A stretch of DNA of 64,000 nucleotides from Ignavibacteriales bacterium (GCA_016707585.1 JADJHL010000011.1:248001-312000); one strand, 5' to 3'. Numbered from the stretch's first letter, positions 52,373 through 62,359 are shown. Program-made: numbers and translations. Notes: a model not told the origin generated them from the sequence alone.

Positions 52373-55051
52373 TTATTTCATTAAAATCATCTTGCGTGTT
52401 GAGTTAAAATTATCTGCCTTAATAGTGTATAGATAAACTCCGGAAGTAAAATTATTAGCATTAAACTTAACGGAATGTTTTCCAGCTTCCATAAAACCAC
52501 TAACAAGTGTAGCAACTTCAGATCCAAGTATGTTATAAACTTTTAATGTTACATTACCAGATTTTGCAAGCGAGAAACTAATTTCAGTACTTGGATTAAA
52601 TGGATTAGGAAAATTTTGTGAAAGCGAATATTCTTTTACAGTTTCATAATCCACTTCAACAGAATTATAAATTTTAAATGAACCATCAAAATCAATTTGC
52701 TTTAATCTATAATAAGATTTTCCTTCAACCGGATTTTTATCAACAAAAGAATAGATGGATTTTTCAGTTGTAGTTCCATTACCATTAACAAATCCTAATT
52801 CCTGCCAGCCAGAATTTGTAGTTAATGATCTTCTTTCAATTCTAAATCCCATATTATTTGTTTCTGTTGATGTTACCCAATTTATTACAACATTTTTATC
52901 AATAAGGTTTGCGGTAAATGAACTTAGTTCAACAGGAACTATTCCATAAACAACAATCCCAATATCATCAATGTACCAGCCATCTTCAGTAACCGAAACG
53001 TCGCTCTTGAGTTCATATCTTAACTTAACCTGACTGGAATTATAATTCGATAAATCCATAGTTTCATTTACCCATGTACTTAGTATGCCATCGTAAAGTG
53101 GTTCGCCGGTTGGCTGAAATAATCCAGAACCAGGAGTTGTATAAAGACCATTAAGTGGTGTCCACGTACTTCCATTATTTGTTGAAACTTCAACCTGTCC
53201 GTAATCATATCCCGATTCCGTATCAAACTTTGTCCAGAAAGATAATCTTGGATGTGAGTTGGTTGATAGATCAATTGCATTTTTTAATGTCATAGTTACT
53301 GTGGCGTTATCAAGATATTCTCCATTTTTACTATCTGTAAAACTTGTTGGTGATGAATGATAACTTGTAGTAGTAGCTTCCCACCTTGGTGATGATGTTG
53401 GAGTGTAAGTAACGTTCCATAATAATAATGGATCATTTGTTGTATCAGCAAAAACCAATATTGGCGTGCCGGTAATAAAACTTAATGTATCAGTAAACAA
53501 AGGTGTGCCAGATGTTAAAACAGTTACAAGCATTTTAACATTTACATCTGCAAGCATTGATGAACTGATTGAGAAAGATAAATTCTGATTATTATTTACA
53601 GTTGTTCTTGAAGCAATGTTGCCAACATTAATATTTCCGGAAGTGATTGTGATTAATGGATTATCCGAACTAAGTGTAAGTGTAATATTTGAAGCATCGC
53701 TTAAACCTTTATTTCTTAACTGAGGAATTGTCAAATCAACATTATCACCAGGATTAAAATACTGTTGTGAAAAACTTGGATTTACAAGACTAACAGATTC
53801 ACCGGTAACCCAGCTGTAATATAAATTTGGTTTAAGGTTTTCTATTGCAAGTGGAAATATTTCTGCTTGTGTTGGCCAAAAACCTGTTGAGCCAACTTCA
53901 GGAGTCATAGCAAAAACTTTTGGTTTTGAAGTTTGTTCACCATACATCCAATCATCTGCGGACCCGTTAACATCATATAGTATTATTGGTGGCTGTCCGT
54001 TTTCATATCCATTATAAGCAACCATATCAGTTGAGTATTCATCAAAGATTGCGTTATCAACGGTTGGTGTACTAATGTATCCCCACGGATAAAGTAATAA
54101 ATTACTGTAAGTGTGATAGTTTAATGTGGTCTTAAAGTTTTTTGAGTTTACAAAATCTCTATATGCCTGAGTTTCAGGTTCGGAGAAAGCGGAAGTTCCT
54201 CTGTAAGTATCATCAGAAGGTATGTTGCTTGAACCCGAATTATTGTATCCCCACATATATCCAAAATTTCTATTAAGATCTATTCCGTAAGAACCATCAC
54301 TATTAAGTTTTCTGTTCTTTCTAAACATTCCGCCGCCATTAGGATCGGTTGTGCGGTTGTATTCATATCCATCAGGATTAACAATTGGTTGAAAATAAAT
54401 TTCTCTATTGTTTACAAGATAGGTCACTTCAGGATCAGTCCCATAATTTTCTAACAGGTAATACATATAATACATTACGGTCATCATCGCTTGAGGTTCT
54501 CTTGCGTGAATTAATGAGTTGTAAAAGACTTGTGGTTCGCTTTCGTTTACATTAGGATTGTCTGAAATCTTAACCACATAAATTGGTCTGCCTTGGACTG
54601 TAGTGCCAATTGAAAATTTTTGTGTTATGATATTTGGGTATAGAGCAAACATTGAATCTAATCTTGCATAAACTTCTGTCATTGTAAAAAATCCGCCCAT
54701 TGAGCCGTAGCCAAATCCTTCAACTCCATAATCATTTTTACTTTTTTGAATAAAGGAAAGTTTTTCATCTTCAGTAAGTTTTGCTTGTTTTGAATAATAA
54801 TCTTTCCAATCATTTATTAATACTTCATAATTAAAACTTGTCATTTGCAATCTTGAAAATTGTTCATCACTAAGAAAAACAGTTAATGAGTTATCTTTAC
54901 CCCAAAATGCGTGATCTATTTCCAATCCAGCTTTTTGTAATGTTTCATAATCATTTTGATTGTTTATAAATATTTTAACTTGCTTATGGTTTTGTGAGTA
55001 AGTTGTAATAAAAAAAGTTGTGGCAAGTAAAAGAGTTAAGAAGTATTTCAT
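52373..55051 (-). CDS. Secreted M14 zinc carboxypeptidase with T9SS sorting domain
   Basis: An 892-aa exported protease. It has a Sec signal (KYFLTLLLATTFFITTYSQ), a pro-region (about 20-110) and an M14 catalytic domain. Zinc ligands are H182 and E185 (HAREPQ) and H313 (NYHTYSN); the catalytic Glu is E385 (MTPEVGSTGFWP). Downstream lie Ig-like and MAM/jelly-roll-like beta-domains (LSFWTKFDTESGYDYGQVEV). A C-terminal T9SS sorting domain closes it (SLSQNFPNPFNPSTEISFSL ... STRKMILMK). It is expected to cleave C-terminal residues outside the cell, aiding protein or peptide use. Confidence 0.94.
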   Translation of the reverse strand: MKYFLTLLLATTFFITTYSQNHKQVKIFINNQNDYETLQKAGLEIDHAFWGKDNSLTVFLSDEQFSRLQMTSFNYEVLINDWKDYYSKQAKLTEDEKLSFIQKSKNDYGVEGFGYGSMGGFFTMTEVYARLDSMFALYPNIITQKFSIGTTVQGRPIYVVKISDNPNVNESEPQVFYNSLIHAREPQAMMTVMYYMYYLLENYGTDPEVTYLVNNREIYFQPIVNPDGYEYNRTTDPNGGGMFRKNRKLNSDGSYGIDLNRNFGYMWGYNNSGSSNIPSDDTYRGTSAFSEPETQAYRDFVNSKNFKTTLNYHTYSNLLLYPWGYISTPTVDNAIFDEYSTDMVAYNGYENGQPPIILYDVNGSADDWMYGEQTSKPKVFAMTPEVGSTGFWPTQAEIFPLAIENLKPNLYYSWVTGESVSLVNPSFSQQYFNPGDNVDLTIPQLRNKGLSDASNITLTLSSDNPLITITSGNINVGNIASRTTVNNNQNLSFSISSSMLADVNVKMLVTVLTSGTPLFTDTLSFITGTPILVFADTTNDPLLLWNVTYTPTSSPRWEATTTSYHSSPTSFTDSKNGEYLDNATVTMTLKNAIDLSTNSHPRLSFWTKFDTESGYDYGQVEVSTNNGSTWTPLNGLYTTPGSGLFQPTGEPLYDGILSTWVNETMDLSNYNSSQVKLRYELKSDVSVTEDGWYIDDIGIVVYGIVPVELSSFTANLIDKNVVINWVTSTETNNMGFRIERRSLTTNSGWQELGFVNGNGTTTEKSIYSFVDKNPVEGKSYYRLKQIDFDGSFKIYNSVEVDYETVKEYSLSQNFPNPFNPSTEISFSLAKSGNVTLKVYNILGSEVATLVSGFMEAGKHSVKFNANNFTSGVYLYTIKADNFNSTRKMILMK

Positions 55052-55211
55052 ATTGTGCCTTTAGATGAATGTTTATTTTTAGTAAGTGAAATTACAAGTT
55101 TTAAGATTAAGTTTTATAATATTTAGTTGTTAAATAAAAAATATAGGAGCATTTAATTAAATATCCTCAATCAACTTTTATGCTCAAATCAATAAATAAA
55201 AAGGATAAATA

Positions 55212-55571
55212 ATGGATAAAATAACTGTTTACGAAAAACCGACCTGTACAACTTGTAGAAAAGTTGCTAAAGCTTTCTCAGAGCAAGGCATCGATTTTGA
55301 AAAGGTTAATTATTACATAGAACCTTTTACAAAAACTTTATTAAAATCATTACTTAAAAAAATGGGAATGAAGCCCTCAGAACTATTAAGAAAAAATGAT
55401 GAAGCGTTCAAAAAACTAAAAGCCAAAATTGAAAAGCTTAACGAAGATGAGATTTTGAAATTGATGATTGAGAATCCCGATTTAATACAAAGGCCAATTG
55501 TTGAAAAGGGGAATAAAGCTATTCTTGCTAGACCACCAGAAATGATAAAAGATTTTTTACATAAAAAATAA
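55212..55571 (+). CDS. ArsC/Spx-family thioredoxin-fold protein
   Basis: A 119-aa protein of the ArsC/Spx/YffB group. The active-site motif is PTCTTCRKV (C12, C15), and the family features continue with VNYYIEPFTKTLLKSLLKKM and RPIVEKGNKAILARPPE. The CxxC with this spacing fits Spx/MgsR-like or YffB proteins more than classical arsenate reductase. It has no neighbouring ars gene. The ATG follows AAGGATAA. Confidence 0.85.
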   Translation: MDKITVYEKPTCTTCRKVAKAFSEQGIDFEKVNYYIEPFTKTLLKSLLKKMGMKPSELLRKNDEAFKKLKAKIEKLNEDEILKLMIENPDLIQRPIVEKGNKAILARPPEMIKDFLHKK

Positions 55572-55648
55572 TAGTACACTGATTTTATGGATATAACAGA
55601 TTTAAATTGATTAATAAGTCTCTGTGTGCTCGGAGGAAAAAAAAGTTA

Positions 55649-55669
55649 TTTCACGCAAAGAACGTAAAG
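55649..55669. repeat. Partial CGCAAAG-family repeat
   Basis: A truncated copy of the dispersed repeat: TTTCACGCAAAG (55649-55660) followed by AACGTAAAG. The left arm is missing. It lies between the ArsC-like gene and the 3' end of the PPK2 gene. Confidence 0.6.
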
Positions 55670-55733
55670 TTTTTTCGCATAGATTGCTTAGAATTAGTTA
55701 CACAATCTTACAAACACTATTAACTTTCTAAAG

Positions 55734-56606
55734 TTATTCATTCATTAAATTTTCTTTGCACTTTTGTAATTCTGCTAATTGTTCATCAGTTAGTTTTGGA
55801 TACTGTAAATCAAGTTTCTTTAAAGTTTCAACAATAATTTCACTTACAAGTAAACGAGCAAACCACTTTTTATCTGCAGGAATTATGTACCAGGGCGCAA
55901 ACTTTTTGCTTGTAGCAGTTATAGCCTCTTCGTATGCGCTTTGATATTCATTCCAGAGTTTTCTTTCTTCCACATCAGCAGCAGAAAATTTCCAGTTTTT
56001 AGTTTTATCATCAATTCGCGCAAGAAACCTTTCTTTCTGTTCATCTTTAGAAACATGCAAGAAAAATTTTAAAACAACTGTTCCATTTTCATAAAGATAT
56101 TTTTCAAAATCAGAAATATGCTCATACCTGTTTTGCCAAATTTTATTGTCAATAAATTCTGATGGAATTTGTTGATACTTTAAAAGATTATGAACTTTTA
56201 CAACTAAAACTTCTTCGTAATGTGAACGATTGAAAATTCCAATTCTCCCACGTTCAGGTACGGCTTTTTGAATGCGCCACATAAATCCGTGATCAAGTTC
56301 TTCTTTTGATGGTTGTTTAAAGCTATAAACTTGCGTCCCTTGAGGATTAAGTCCGCTCATAACATGTTTAATTATAGAATCTTTTCCAGCCGCATCCATA
56401 GCTTGAAAAACTAGCAGCAAAGAATATTTATCTGAAGCATAAAGTTTATCCTGAAGTTCAATCATCTTTTCAATATTTTTCTCCAAAAATTCTTTAGCAT
56501 CTTCTTTTGATTTTATTCCTGATGTGTCTTTAGTGGAGAATTTTGATAATGATATTTTTGTACCGGGTTTAACGAGATAATTTGAGATTTTCATTTGTTT
56601 ATCCAT
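55734..56606 (-). CDS. Polyphosphate kinase 2 (PPK2) family protein
   Basis: A 290-aa polyphosphate-dependent nucleotide kinase. The Walker A-like motif is MDAAGKDSI (70-78), the Walker B-like motif NRSHYEEVLVVKVH starts at about 126, and the lid has RFLARIDDKTKNWKFSAADV. The NRS(H/Y)YEEVL pattern suggests the class III type (AMP/ADP phosphorylation from polyphosphate). This class is inferred. It lies alone on the minus strand. No ppk1 or ppx gene is in the window. Confidence 0.9.
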   Translation of the reverse strand: MDKQMKISNYLVKPGTKISLSKFSTKDTSGIKSKEDAKEFLEKNIEKMIELQDKLYASDKYSLLLVFQAMDAAGKDSIIKHVMSGLNPQGTQVYSFKQPSKEELDHGFMWRIQKAVPERGRIGIFNRSHYEEVLVVKVHNLLKYQQIPSEFIDNKIWQNRYEHISDFEKYLYENGTVVLKFFLHVSKDEQKERFLARIDDKTKNWKFSAADVEERKLWNEYQSAYEEAITATSKKFAPWYIIPADKKWFARLLVSEIIVETLKKLDLQYPKLTDEQLAELQKCKENLMNE

Positions 56607-56936
56607 TTAAAATTAAATTTTTACAGAATTCTATTTTTCTATAAGATAATTAACAAAAATTGTCCAATAAAACATAACATCTAAACATTTCTACAAAAGA
56701 TTCGATAATATTCTTTACAATGTTCACTAAGTATTTGTTAAAATTTCCATCTTGTTTGATTATGAGACGTTAAAAATTTTTTAGTATAGCAATTATTACA
56801 GGAAAATTATCTTAAACTAATATAAAAGCTCTGATAATCAAGGTTTTTTAACTTAATGCGAAACAAAAGTATTGGCATAACTGTTGCCAAAAGTAAACAG
56901 ATTTTACTCATATAATTTATATAGATAGTAGAAATA
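56607..56936. other. Intergenic region, nothing recognised
   Basis: About 330 bp of AT-rich DNA between the divergent PPK2 and TPR genes. No repeat, RNA or clear promoter box was seen. It must contain the promoters of both genes. Confidence 0.4.
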
Positions 56937-58166
56937 GTGGCAGAAAATTTAAATAGAAGCATTTCAGAAGTACTACCAGATTTTTTCTCAAAGAATCAAG
57001 TTGATGAGTTCATCTCAATCTATCAAGCTTCAGTTTCAGAGAAATCGAAAGAAGAAAATTTTCAAGAAATTAAACAGCTTGAATATAAAGTTGAGAATGG
57101 TCTTAACTATCGATCCCAAATGGATCTTCTTATAACTTTTTCAGGTGCAAATCTTACAAAAGAAAAATTTATTTCTCTACTGCTTTATCTCAGCCAGGTT
57201 TCTATTACCAATGGTGAGTTTTTAGCTGCGCTAGATATTAATGAAAAAATTATTGGTTTAACTAATGATGATAGAGATTTAATAAATATTGTTGCCAATG
57301 CTCATTTGTTGATTGGTGAGATTTATACCAGGCAGGCAAGTTGGCCAAGCAGTTTTGAGTTTATTAATAAAGCGTTAGAATTATTTGAATCAATAAATGA
57401 TGCTAAAGGTGTTGCTAAGTGTGAAAACCTTTTAGGTACTATCTATGGTGATTTTGGTGAAGTTCATAAAGCTATAGAAAGTTTTGAATCCGCGCTTTCT
57501 AAATATGATAACGAAAAAAATTATTCTGATTTAGGAATAATTGAAATTAATCTTGGCGTTGTTAACAGCATTAAAGGTTTGTTTGATGAAGCATTAATTT
57601 ACTTTAAACGTGCTCTAATCAATTATGAGAAAGTTGGCGATAAAAAACGAATGGCAGAAATTCATCAGAACATTGGAATGGTTTATTCCAAAAAAGGTGA
57701 TTATCGTTATGCTATAAATGAGTTTGATGAAAGCTTAGCTTTATCAATTGATACAAACTATTTACAAAGCATCGGAATTGTGTACCTTAGTAAAGCAATT
57801 GCTTATTCCAGCATGAATGATTTTTCACTTTCAAATGCTTTTGCAGATAAAGCATTAGAAGTTGCACACAAGTTAAATGATAAACTGACCATTGCAGAAG
57901 TTTACAGAATTAAAGGCGTTATACAGCGAAGTGTTCAAAACTATATTCTTGCGGAAAATTATTTGCAAACAAGTTTACGTCTTAATAAAGAGATTAGTAA
58001 TCAATTAAACCAGGCGGAAACTTACCAGGAATTAGGGATTTTATATAAAGAGATGAACAAGGTTAAAGACAGCAATGAAAGCTTTAATCTTGCACTTGAG
58101 TACTTCAAAAAAATAAACTCGCAACCTGATATTTCCAATCTTGAAAAACTATTAAAGAATGAATAA
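56937..58166 (+). CDS. Tetratricopeptide repeat protein
   Basis: A 409-aa cytoplasmic protein made mostly of TPR units of about 40 residues (for example AKCENLLGTIYGDFGEVHKAIESFESALS, GIIEINLGVVNSIKGLFDEA, AEIHQNIGMVYSKKGDYRYA, AETYQELGILYKEMNKVKDS). The first ~85 residues are a separate helical head (LPDFFSKNQVDEFISIYQAS). Long TPR arrays of this type often regulate by binding partners, but no effector domain is present. The start is GTG; no strong RBS is seen. A terminator follows directly. Confidence 0.85.
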   Translation: MAENLNRSISEVLPDFFSKNQVDEFISIYQASVSEKSKEENFQEIKQLEYKVENGLNYRSQMDLLITFSGANLTKEKFISLLLYLSQVSITNGEFLAALDINEKIIGLTNDDRDLINIVANAHLLIGEIYTRQASWPSSFEFINKALELFESINDAKGVAKCENLLGTIYGDFGEVHKAIESFESALSKYDNEKNYSDLGIIEINLGVVNSIKGLFDEALIYFKRALINYEKVGDKKRMAEIHQNIGMVYSKKGDYRYAINEFDESLALSIDTNYLQSIGIVYLSKAIAYSSMNDFSLSNAFADKALEVAHKLNDKLTIAEVYRIKGVIQRSVQNYILAENYLQTSLRLNKEISNQLNQAETYQELGILYKEMNKVKDSNESFNLALEYFKKINSQPDISNLEKLLKNE

Positions 58167-58201
58167 AAAAAATGCTTGCCCAAATGAGCAAGCATTTTTT
58201 T
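58165..58201. terminator. Bidirectional Rho-independent terminator
   Basis: Arms AATGCTTGC and GCAAGCATT with an 8-nt loop are flanked by A and T runs. It lies between the convergent TPR and Yip1 genes and overlaps the TPR stop codon. Confidence 0.9.
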
Positions 58202-58217
58202 CAAATCGTATATAAAA

Positions 58218-58832
58218 TTAATTCCCTAATTTTAATCCATCTAAACTTTCTAAACTGCCAAAACTTGGTAATGCAATTGCAGTTACAATCAATCCGATTA
58301 CAAAATAAACTACTATTGCAATGATTATTACAACAACAAGATACCCGACAAGTTTATCCTGTGGTGTATCTTTTACAATTTTTAAGCCTAAATACATTAA
58401 GTAAAGTGAATACAATCCAAGTATTCCTAAAATTCCAAGTAAAGGAATAATTCCAAATATACCAGCAATCCAAACGGCTGTATTGGAATAAACCGAAACC
58501 TTTAATGATGCATCCATATTTTTTGTTGATCCAAAAGATGGAGCAAGTGCATCAATAATAAATGCGATAAGATAAACTCCAGCTAAACTTAGCGCGTAAT
58601 AAACTACTGCGTAAATTAAACCATTGGTAACAGGTATTTTATAAGATCCGAAAGGCCCTAGTGAAACACCAACCAGCGATTGACCGATGAATGTTGCGAT
58701 AACGGGGATCAAAGCAAGTATCATTGCATACTTTGTAAAAAGATCAGCAGTTGTAGTTTGTTCATTCTTAATTACTTCCCATTCAGTTTTTGGTGTAATA
58801 AGAATATTTTTAGCACGTTCAACAAGATTCAT
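58218..58832 (-). CDS. Yip1/DUF1282-family membrane protein
   Basis: A 204-aa protein with a short cytoplasmic N-terminus and the family start NLVERAKNILITPKTEWEVI. Five hydrophobic helices follow (about 35-55, 70-92, 110-140, 145-155, 165-190). Yip1-domain proteins in bacteria are of unknown function. It lies downstream of the lipoprotein gene on the same strand with a 43-bp gap, so they may be co-transcribed. Confidence 0.85.
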   Translation of the reverse strand: MNLVERAKNILITPKTEWEVIKNEQTTTADLFTKYAMILALIPVIATFIGQSLVGVSLGPFGSYKIPVTNGLIYAVVYYALSLAGVYLIAFIIDALAPSFGSTKNMDASLKVSVYSNTAVWIAGIFGIIPLLGILGILGLYSLYLMYLGLKIVKDTPQDKLVGYLVVVIIIAIVVYFVIGLIVTAIALPSFGSLESLDGLKLGN

Positions 58833-58875
58833 ATTTGTACTCCTATAGTTAGTTGTAAATGCGCTTTAGTTGTAA

Positions 58876-59517
58876 TTATTTTTCTTCAATTCCAAAATCT
58901 TTCCAGCTTTCAAGCTTGCCAATATCTATCTTATCAACAGCAGCTTTTATCTGATCCATTGTGACCTGGTTTCCATTTACTTCAATAACAAATCTTTTAG
59001 CAACCAGAACACTTACTTCTCCATGCCTGCCTTGATTATCATAACTTTCAAATCCTTTGTTGCCTTTATACGTAAAAGTCTTTTCGTAACCGGTTTCAGT
59101 TTCTTTATCAATATCAACCATATACCAGCCGTATGCTGCAAGACCGGATAAACCGGAAACACTTCCAAGATCAGTAACTTTTAAATCGATTGATTGATTT
59201 CCATCTTGATCAGAATAACTTGCATCTGCGTGAGAAATATTCATACCCATCGCATTAACTTTTTCGCCCTCAATATTTGTTCTCTTAAACGAACCAATAT
59301 CTTCTGGCAACAATGATTTTAATTCTCTAAAATCAACAGGGTTAACTTTTTTGCCTTCTGTAAATCCTTCGGTTGCTTCTTTCATTTTTTCGCCAAGATT
59401 TTCCATTTCTTTAGCTTTATCGGTAAGTTGATCTAAGGGCGACTCAGTTTTCTTTTCCCCACAACCTAAAAAGAGAAACGAAACAGAGATTAACAAGAGT
59501 ACTAAAAAATTCTTCAT
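58876..59517 (-). CDS. Lipoprotein of unknown function
   Basis: A 213-aa lipoprotein. The signal is KNFLVLLLISVSFLFLGCGEKK, with the lipobox Cys at about residue 19. An amphipathic helix (LDQLTDKAKEMENLGEKMKEA) precedes a globular beta-rich domain (FTYKGNKGFESYDNQGRHGEVSVLVAKRFVIEVNG). Two adjacent ATGs exist (59520 and 59517). The strong AGGAGG (59530-59525) is better spaced for 59517. It may be expressed with the Yip1 gene. Confidence 0.8.
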   Translation of the reverse strand: MKNFLVLLLISVSFLFLGCGEKKTESPLDQLTDKAKEMENLGEKMKEATEGFTEGKKVNPVDFRELKSLLPEDIGSFKRTNIEGEKVNAMGMNISHADASYSDQDGNQSIDLKVTDLGSVSGLSGLAAYGWYMVDIDKETETGYEKTFTYKGNKGFESYDNQGRHGEVSVLVAKRFVIEVNGNQVTMDQIKAAVDKIDIGKLESWKDFGIEEK

Positions 59518-59755
59518 CATTACTCCTCCTAAAAAATTAGATTTTATGCCCGGTTATGCAGCCGCTTTTGCAGTATTGTTGGTTTGTTGATTTGAAACTT
59601 AATTAAAATAGTTTTGCTTCACAATAGTTGCCGTATAACTTTTTAGTTTCATAATGAGCAAAAATTAACCGGCTTAATTATGGTAACGATTATATTTTTT
59701 GTTACTAAATTTATAACCAAAATTTAGTTTGATAAGAAAATCAAAGGATAGTGAT

Positions 59756-59968
59756 ATGATAAGTAAAGAACTTCTTGATATTCTTTGCTGCCCTGAAACA
59801 AAAGCTGATCTTGTACTTGATGGAAACACACTTGTTTCGGTTGATAAAAACACAAGAAGGCGATATAGGATTCAAGATGATATTCCAATTATGCTAATTG
59901 AAGAATCCGAACAGCTAAGTTTAGATGAATGGAATTCTATAATGAAAAAGCATGGTAAAGATATTTAG
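59756..59968 (+). CDS. Trm112-family protein
   Basis: A 70-aa protein with the Trm112/YcaR pattern: ISKELLDILCCPETKADLVL at the start and RRRYRIQDDIPIMLIEES at the end, as in proteins that support methyltransferases. The usual zinc-binding cysteines are mostly lost here (one CC pair, none later). The ATG at 59756 fits family length and lies behind AAAGGA; a start at 59729 would add nine basic residues. Confidence 0.85.
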   Translation: MISKELLDILCCPETKADLVLDGNTLVSVDKNTRRRYRIQDDIPIMLIEESEQLSLDEWNSIMKKHGKDI

Positions 59969-60061
59969 AAAGTTTCTTTTGTGTAACTTTGTATCTTTGA
60001 GTCTTATTGGCAATTGTTTTTCCTGGTTATAAAAACATTAATTAAATAGATTAGATTAAAA

Positions 60062-60640
60062 ATGGATCCAATAAATATAATTATCGGTTTAAATATCATT
60101 GCAACATTTGGAGCAAACATTGGCGCCGCAAAAAAAGGCGTAAAGGATAAACTTGGTATATCTAAAGACAAACCAAAAACATATCTGCAAACTTTACCGC
60201 TTTATTTATCCACAGTCACTTTAGCTGTTTTGATTGTAAGCTTGTTTCAGGTTGGAACTCTTGAATACAAAATGGAAAATCAAACACTAAGAATAATTGG
60301 GTTAATTGTTTATCTAACTTTTTCATGGATACAAATTTGGGCCACAAAAGTTTTAGGTGATAATTATTCCCAGGATATTGTGATTAAAAAAGATCATCAT
60401 TTAATAACAAGCGGACCATTTAAATTTATTCGTCATCCACAATATTTTTCGCAATTTTTGTTAGATACGGCTGGCGCTGTTGCAACACTTAGCTTTGTTC
60501 TAGCCCCGTTAGCATTGATCCAAATTCCACTTTTATTTTTACGTGCCTCTTTAGAAGATAAACTTTTGGAAAAGCATTTTGGTGAGAATTTTAGAAACTA
60601 CAAAAAGAAAAGTGGAATGTTTTTTCCTTTTGTAGGATAA
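60062..60640 (+). CDS. Isoprenylcysteine carboxyl methyltransferase-like membrane protein
   Basis: A 192-aa integral membrane protein of the ICMT/PEMT superfamily. It has about five hydrophobic helices and the family motif KFIRHPQYFSQFLLDTAGAV, followed by LRASLEDKLLEKHFGENFRNYKKKSG, the SAM-binding half. Bacterial members methylate small lipids or unknown substrates. A TAACTTTG box (59984-59991) lies upstream, without a clear -33 box. Confidence 0.85.
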   Translation: MDPINIIIGLNIIATFGANIGAAKKGVKDKLGISKDKPKTYLQTLPLYLSTVTLAVLIVSLFQVGTLEYKMENQTLRIIGLIVYLTFSWIQIWATKVLGDNYSQDIVIKKDHHLITSGPFKFIRHPQYFSQFLLDTAGAVATLSFVLAPLALIQIPLLFLRASLEDKLLEKHFGENFRNYKKKSGMFFPFVG

Positions 60641-60652
60641 AATCACATTGTG

Positions 60653-62191
60653 ATGAAAGCTTATCTAATAATCTTATTCTTAGCATTTTTTCTTACAGCA
60701 TCTTTTGCTCAAGATGGAAATAATGTTCTTGTCGTTACAAAAGATGGAACAAAAAATATTCCCGCTTATATAAGAGAAGGCACAATTTATTTTTCATTAA
60801 AAGATTTTGCCGATGTTGTTGGTGCAAATTACTACTATAATGAAGATGCACAAAAGATAGAAGTTAAGTTTGATAAGTTTTCAATTAAAGCCTCCGCAAA
60901 AAATCCTTTTCTAGTTTTAAATGAAAAAAATGGTGAGAAACAAATTGTTACTCAACTTCCAACCTCAACATATCTAATTAATAAAAAAGTATTTGTTCCG
61001 CTTAAATACAGTTTAAAATCCATTGGAACCGCTTATGGTAAAGAACTAAAATTTGAGGCTCCAAATAAAATCGTGATTGGAAAAGTTAAAGATGAGATAA
61101 AAGATCCAACCGAAGAAAACACTAGTAAGTTTAATATAACTGGAATCATTCTTAACGAAAAAGCAAACGGAACTTTAATTACTGTAAAATCCGGTAAACG
61201 AATTCCATCTTACCACAGCGGATTTAAAAATAATGTTCTTACTCTTACTTTCAGAAAAGTAAATGTTGATGTTGATAAAGTTAAGTACACTGGCTCAGAA
61301 GGAGTTGTAAAAAAGATTGAAGCAAAAAATGTTGGTGCTGATGCAATTGTAAATATAACGGTTGGTAAAGAGTACACAACAAACGAAGTTATGAATATTG
61401 ATAATAGTAATGATATTCAAGTTACAATTCATAATAAATTATTTGAGAAAAATGGAAACTCAAATCAGCTAAAAGAAAAATGGGAGTTTGATGTAATAGT
61501 TATTGATGCCGGACATGGTGGCCACGATGCTGGAGCAATTGGTGTAAATGGAGTTAAGGAAAAAGATGTTAATCTTGCTATCGCTTTAAAGCTTGGTAAA
61601 CTTATTGAAGAAAATATGAGTGACGTTAAAGTTGTTTATACCCGCAAGACTGATAAGTTTATTGATCTTTATAAGCGTGGTAAAATTGCAAACGAAAATA
61701 ATGGTAAGCTTTTTATTTCGATACACTGCAACTCAACACCAAAGAAACCAAGCAATGCAAACGGATTTGAAGTTTATCTGCTCCGTCCCGGCAGAACTAA
61801 AGAAGCAATTTCCATTGCGGAGTTTGAAAACAGTGTAATACAGTTTGAAGAAAATCCCAACCGTTATGAAAAATTAACTGATGAAAATTTTATTCTTGTT
61901 AGTATGGCGCACTCATCTTATATGAAATACTCTGAACGATTTGCTGAATATTTACATAAAGAATTTGATCAGCATCCAACTCTTTCTTCGCGCGGAGTTA
62001 AGCAAGCAGGATTTTATGTTCTTGTCGGCGCATCAATGCCAAGTGTGCTTATAGAAAGCGGATTTCTTTCCAACACAAACGATGCAAAACATTTAAGCAC
62101 TTCTACCGGTCAACAAAAATTTGCAGAGTATGTTTTTAACGGAATTAAAAAATATCGCGAGAGTTATGAACTTGAGATGCAGGATGAGTGA
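60653..62191 (+). CDS. N-acetylmuramoyl-L-alanine amidase, AmiC type
   Basis: A 512-aa peptidoglycan hydrolase exported by a signal peptide (to about FAQDG). The N-terminal half holds a copper-amine-oxidase-like/AMIN-type pair of beta-domains that bind the wall. The catalytic amidase_3 domain begins at VIDAGHGGHDAGAIG (H288), with the Glu in GVKEKDVNLAIALK, then FISIHCNSTPKK and VLIESGFLSN as further zinc and catalytic residues. The ATG at 60653 is chosen over GTG at 60650. It lies 10 bp from the upstream gene. Confidence 0.92.
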   Translation: MKAYLIILFLAFFLTASFAQDGNNVLVVTKDGTKNIPAYIREGTIYFSLKDFADVVGANYYYNEDAQKIEVKFDKFSIKASAKNPFLVLNEKNGEKQIVTQLPTSTYLINKKVFVPLKYSLKSIGTAYGKELKFEAPNKIVIGKVKDEIKDPTEENTSKFNITGIILNEKANGTLITVKSGKRIPSYHSGFKNNVLTLTFRKVNVDVDKVKYTGSEGVVKKIEAKNVGADAIVNITVGKEYTTNEVMNIDNSNDIQVTIHNKLFEKNGNSNQLKEKWEFDVIVIDAGHGGHDAGAIGVNGVKEKDVNLAIALKLGKLIEENMSDVKVVYTRKTDKFIDLYKRGKIANENNGKLFISIHCNSTPKKPSNANGFEVYLLRPGRTKEAISIAEFENSVIQFEENPNRYEKLTDENFILVSMAHSSYMKYSERFAEYLHKEFDQHPTLSSRGVKQAGFYVLVGASMPSVLIESGFLSNTNDAKHLSTSTGQQKFAEYVFNGIKKYRESYELEMQDE

Positions 62192-62204
62192 TGAGATTAT
62201 TAAT

Positions 62205-62344
62205 GTGGCTAAAGCCAAAACTGTTTTGTGTTTTCATTCACAGTTGACTAAAGTCAACTGCAATAATTAATAATAAGAACTATCTATTGCAGTCAGCTTT
62301 AGCTGACTGAAAAATGAATTAAACTTGATCGTGGCTTTAGCCAC
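62205..62344. repeat. Left end of RAYT element: four CTTTAG-core hairpins
   Basis: In order: GTGGCTAAAGCCA (62205), CAGTTGACTAAAGTCAACTG (62241-62260), CAGTCAGCTTTAGCTGACTG (62290-62309) and GTGGCTTTAGCCAC (62331-62344). The last one ends just before the RBS of the transposase. The set is the reverse complement of the right-end set. Confidence 0.88.
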
Positions 62345-62359
62345 ATTGGAGGAATTAGT

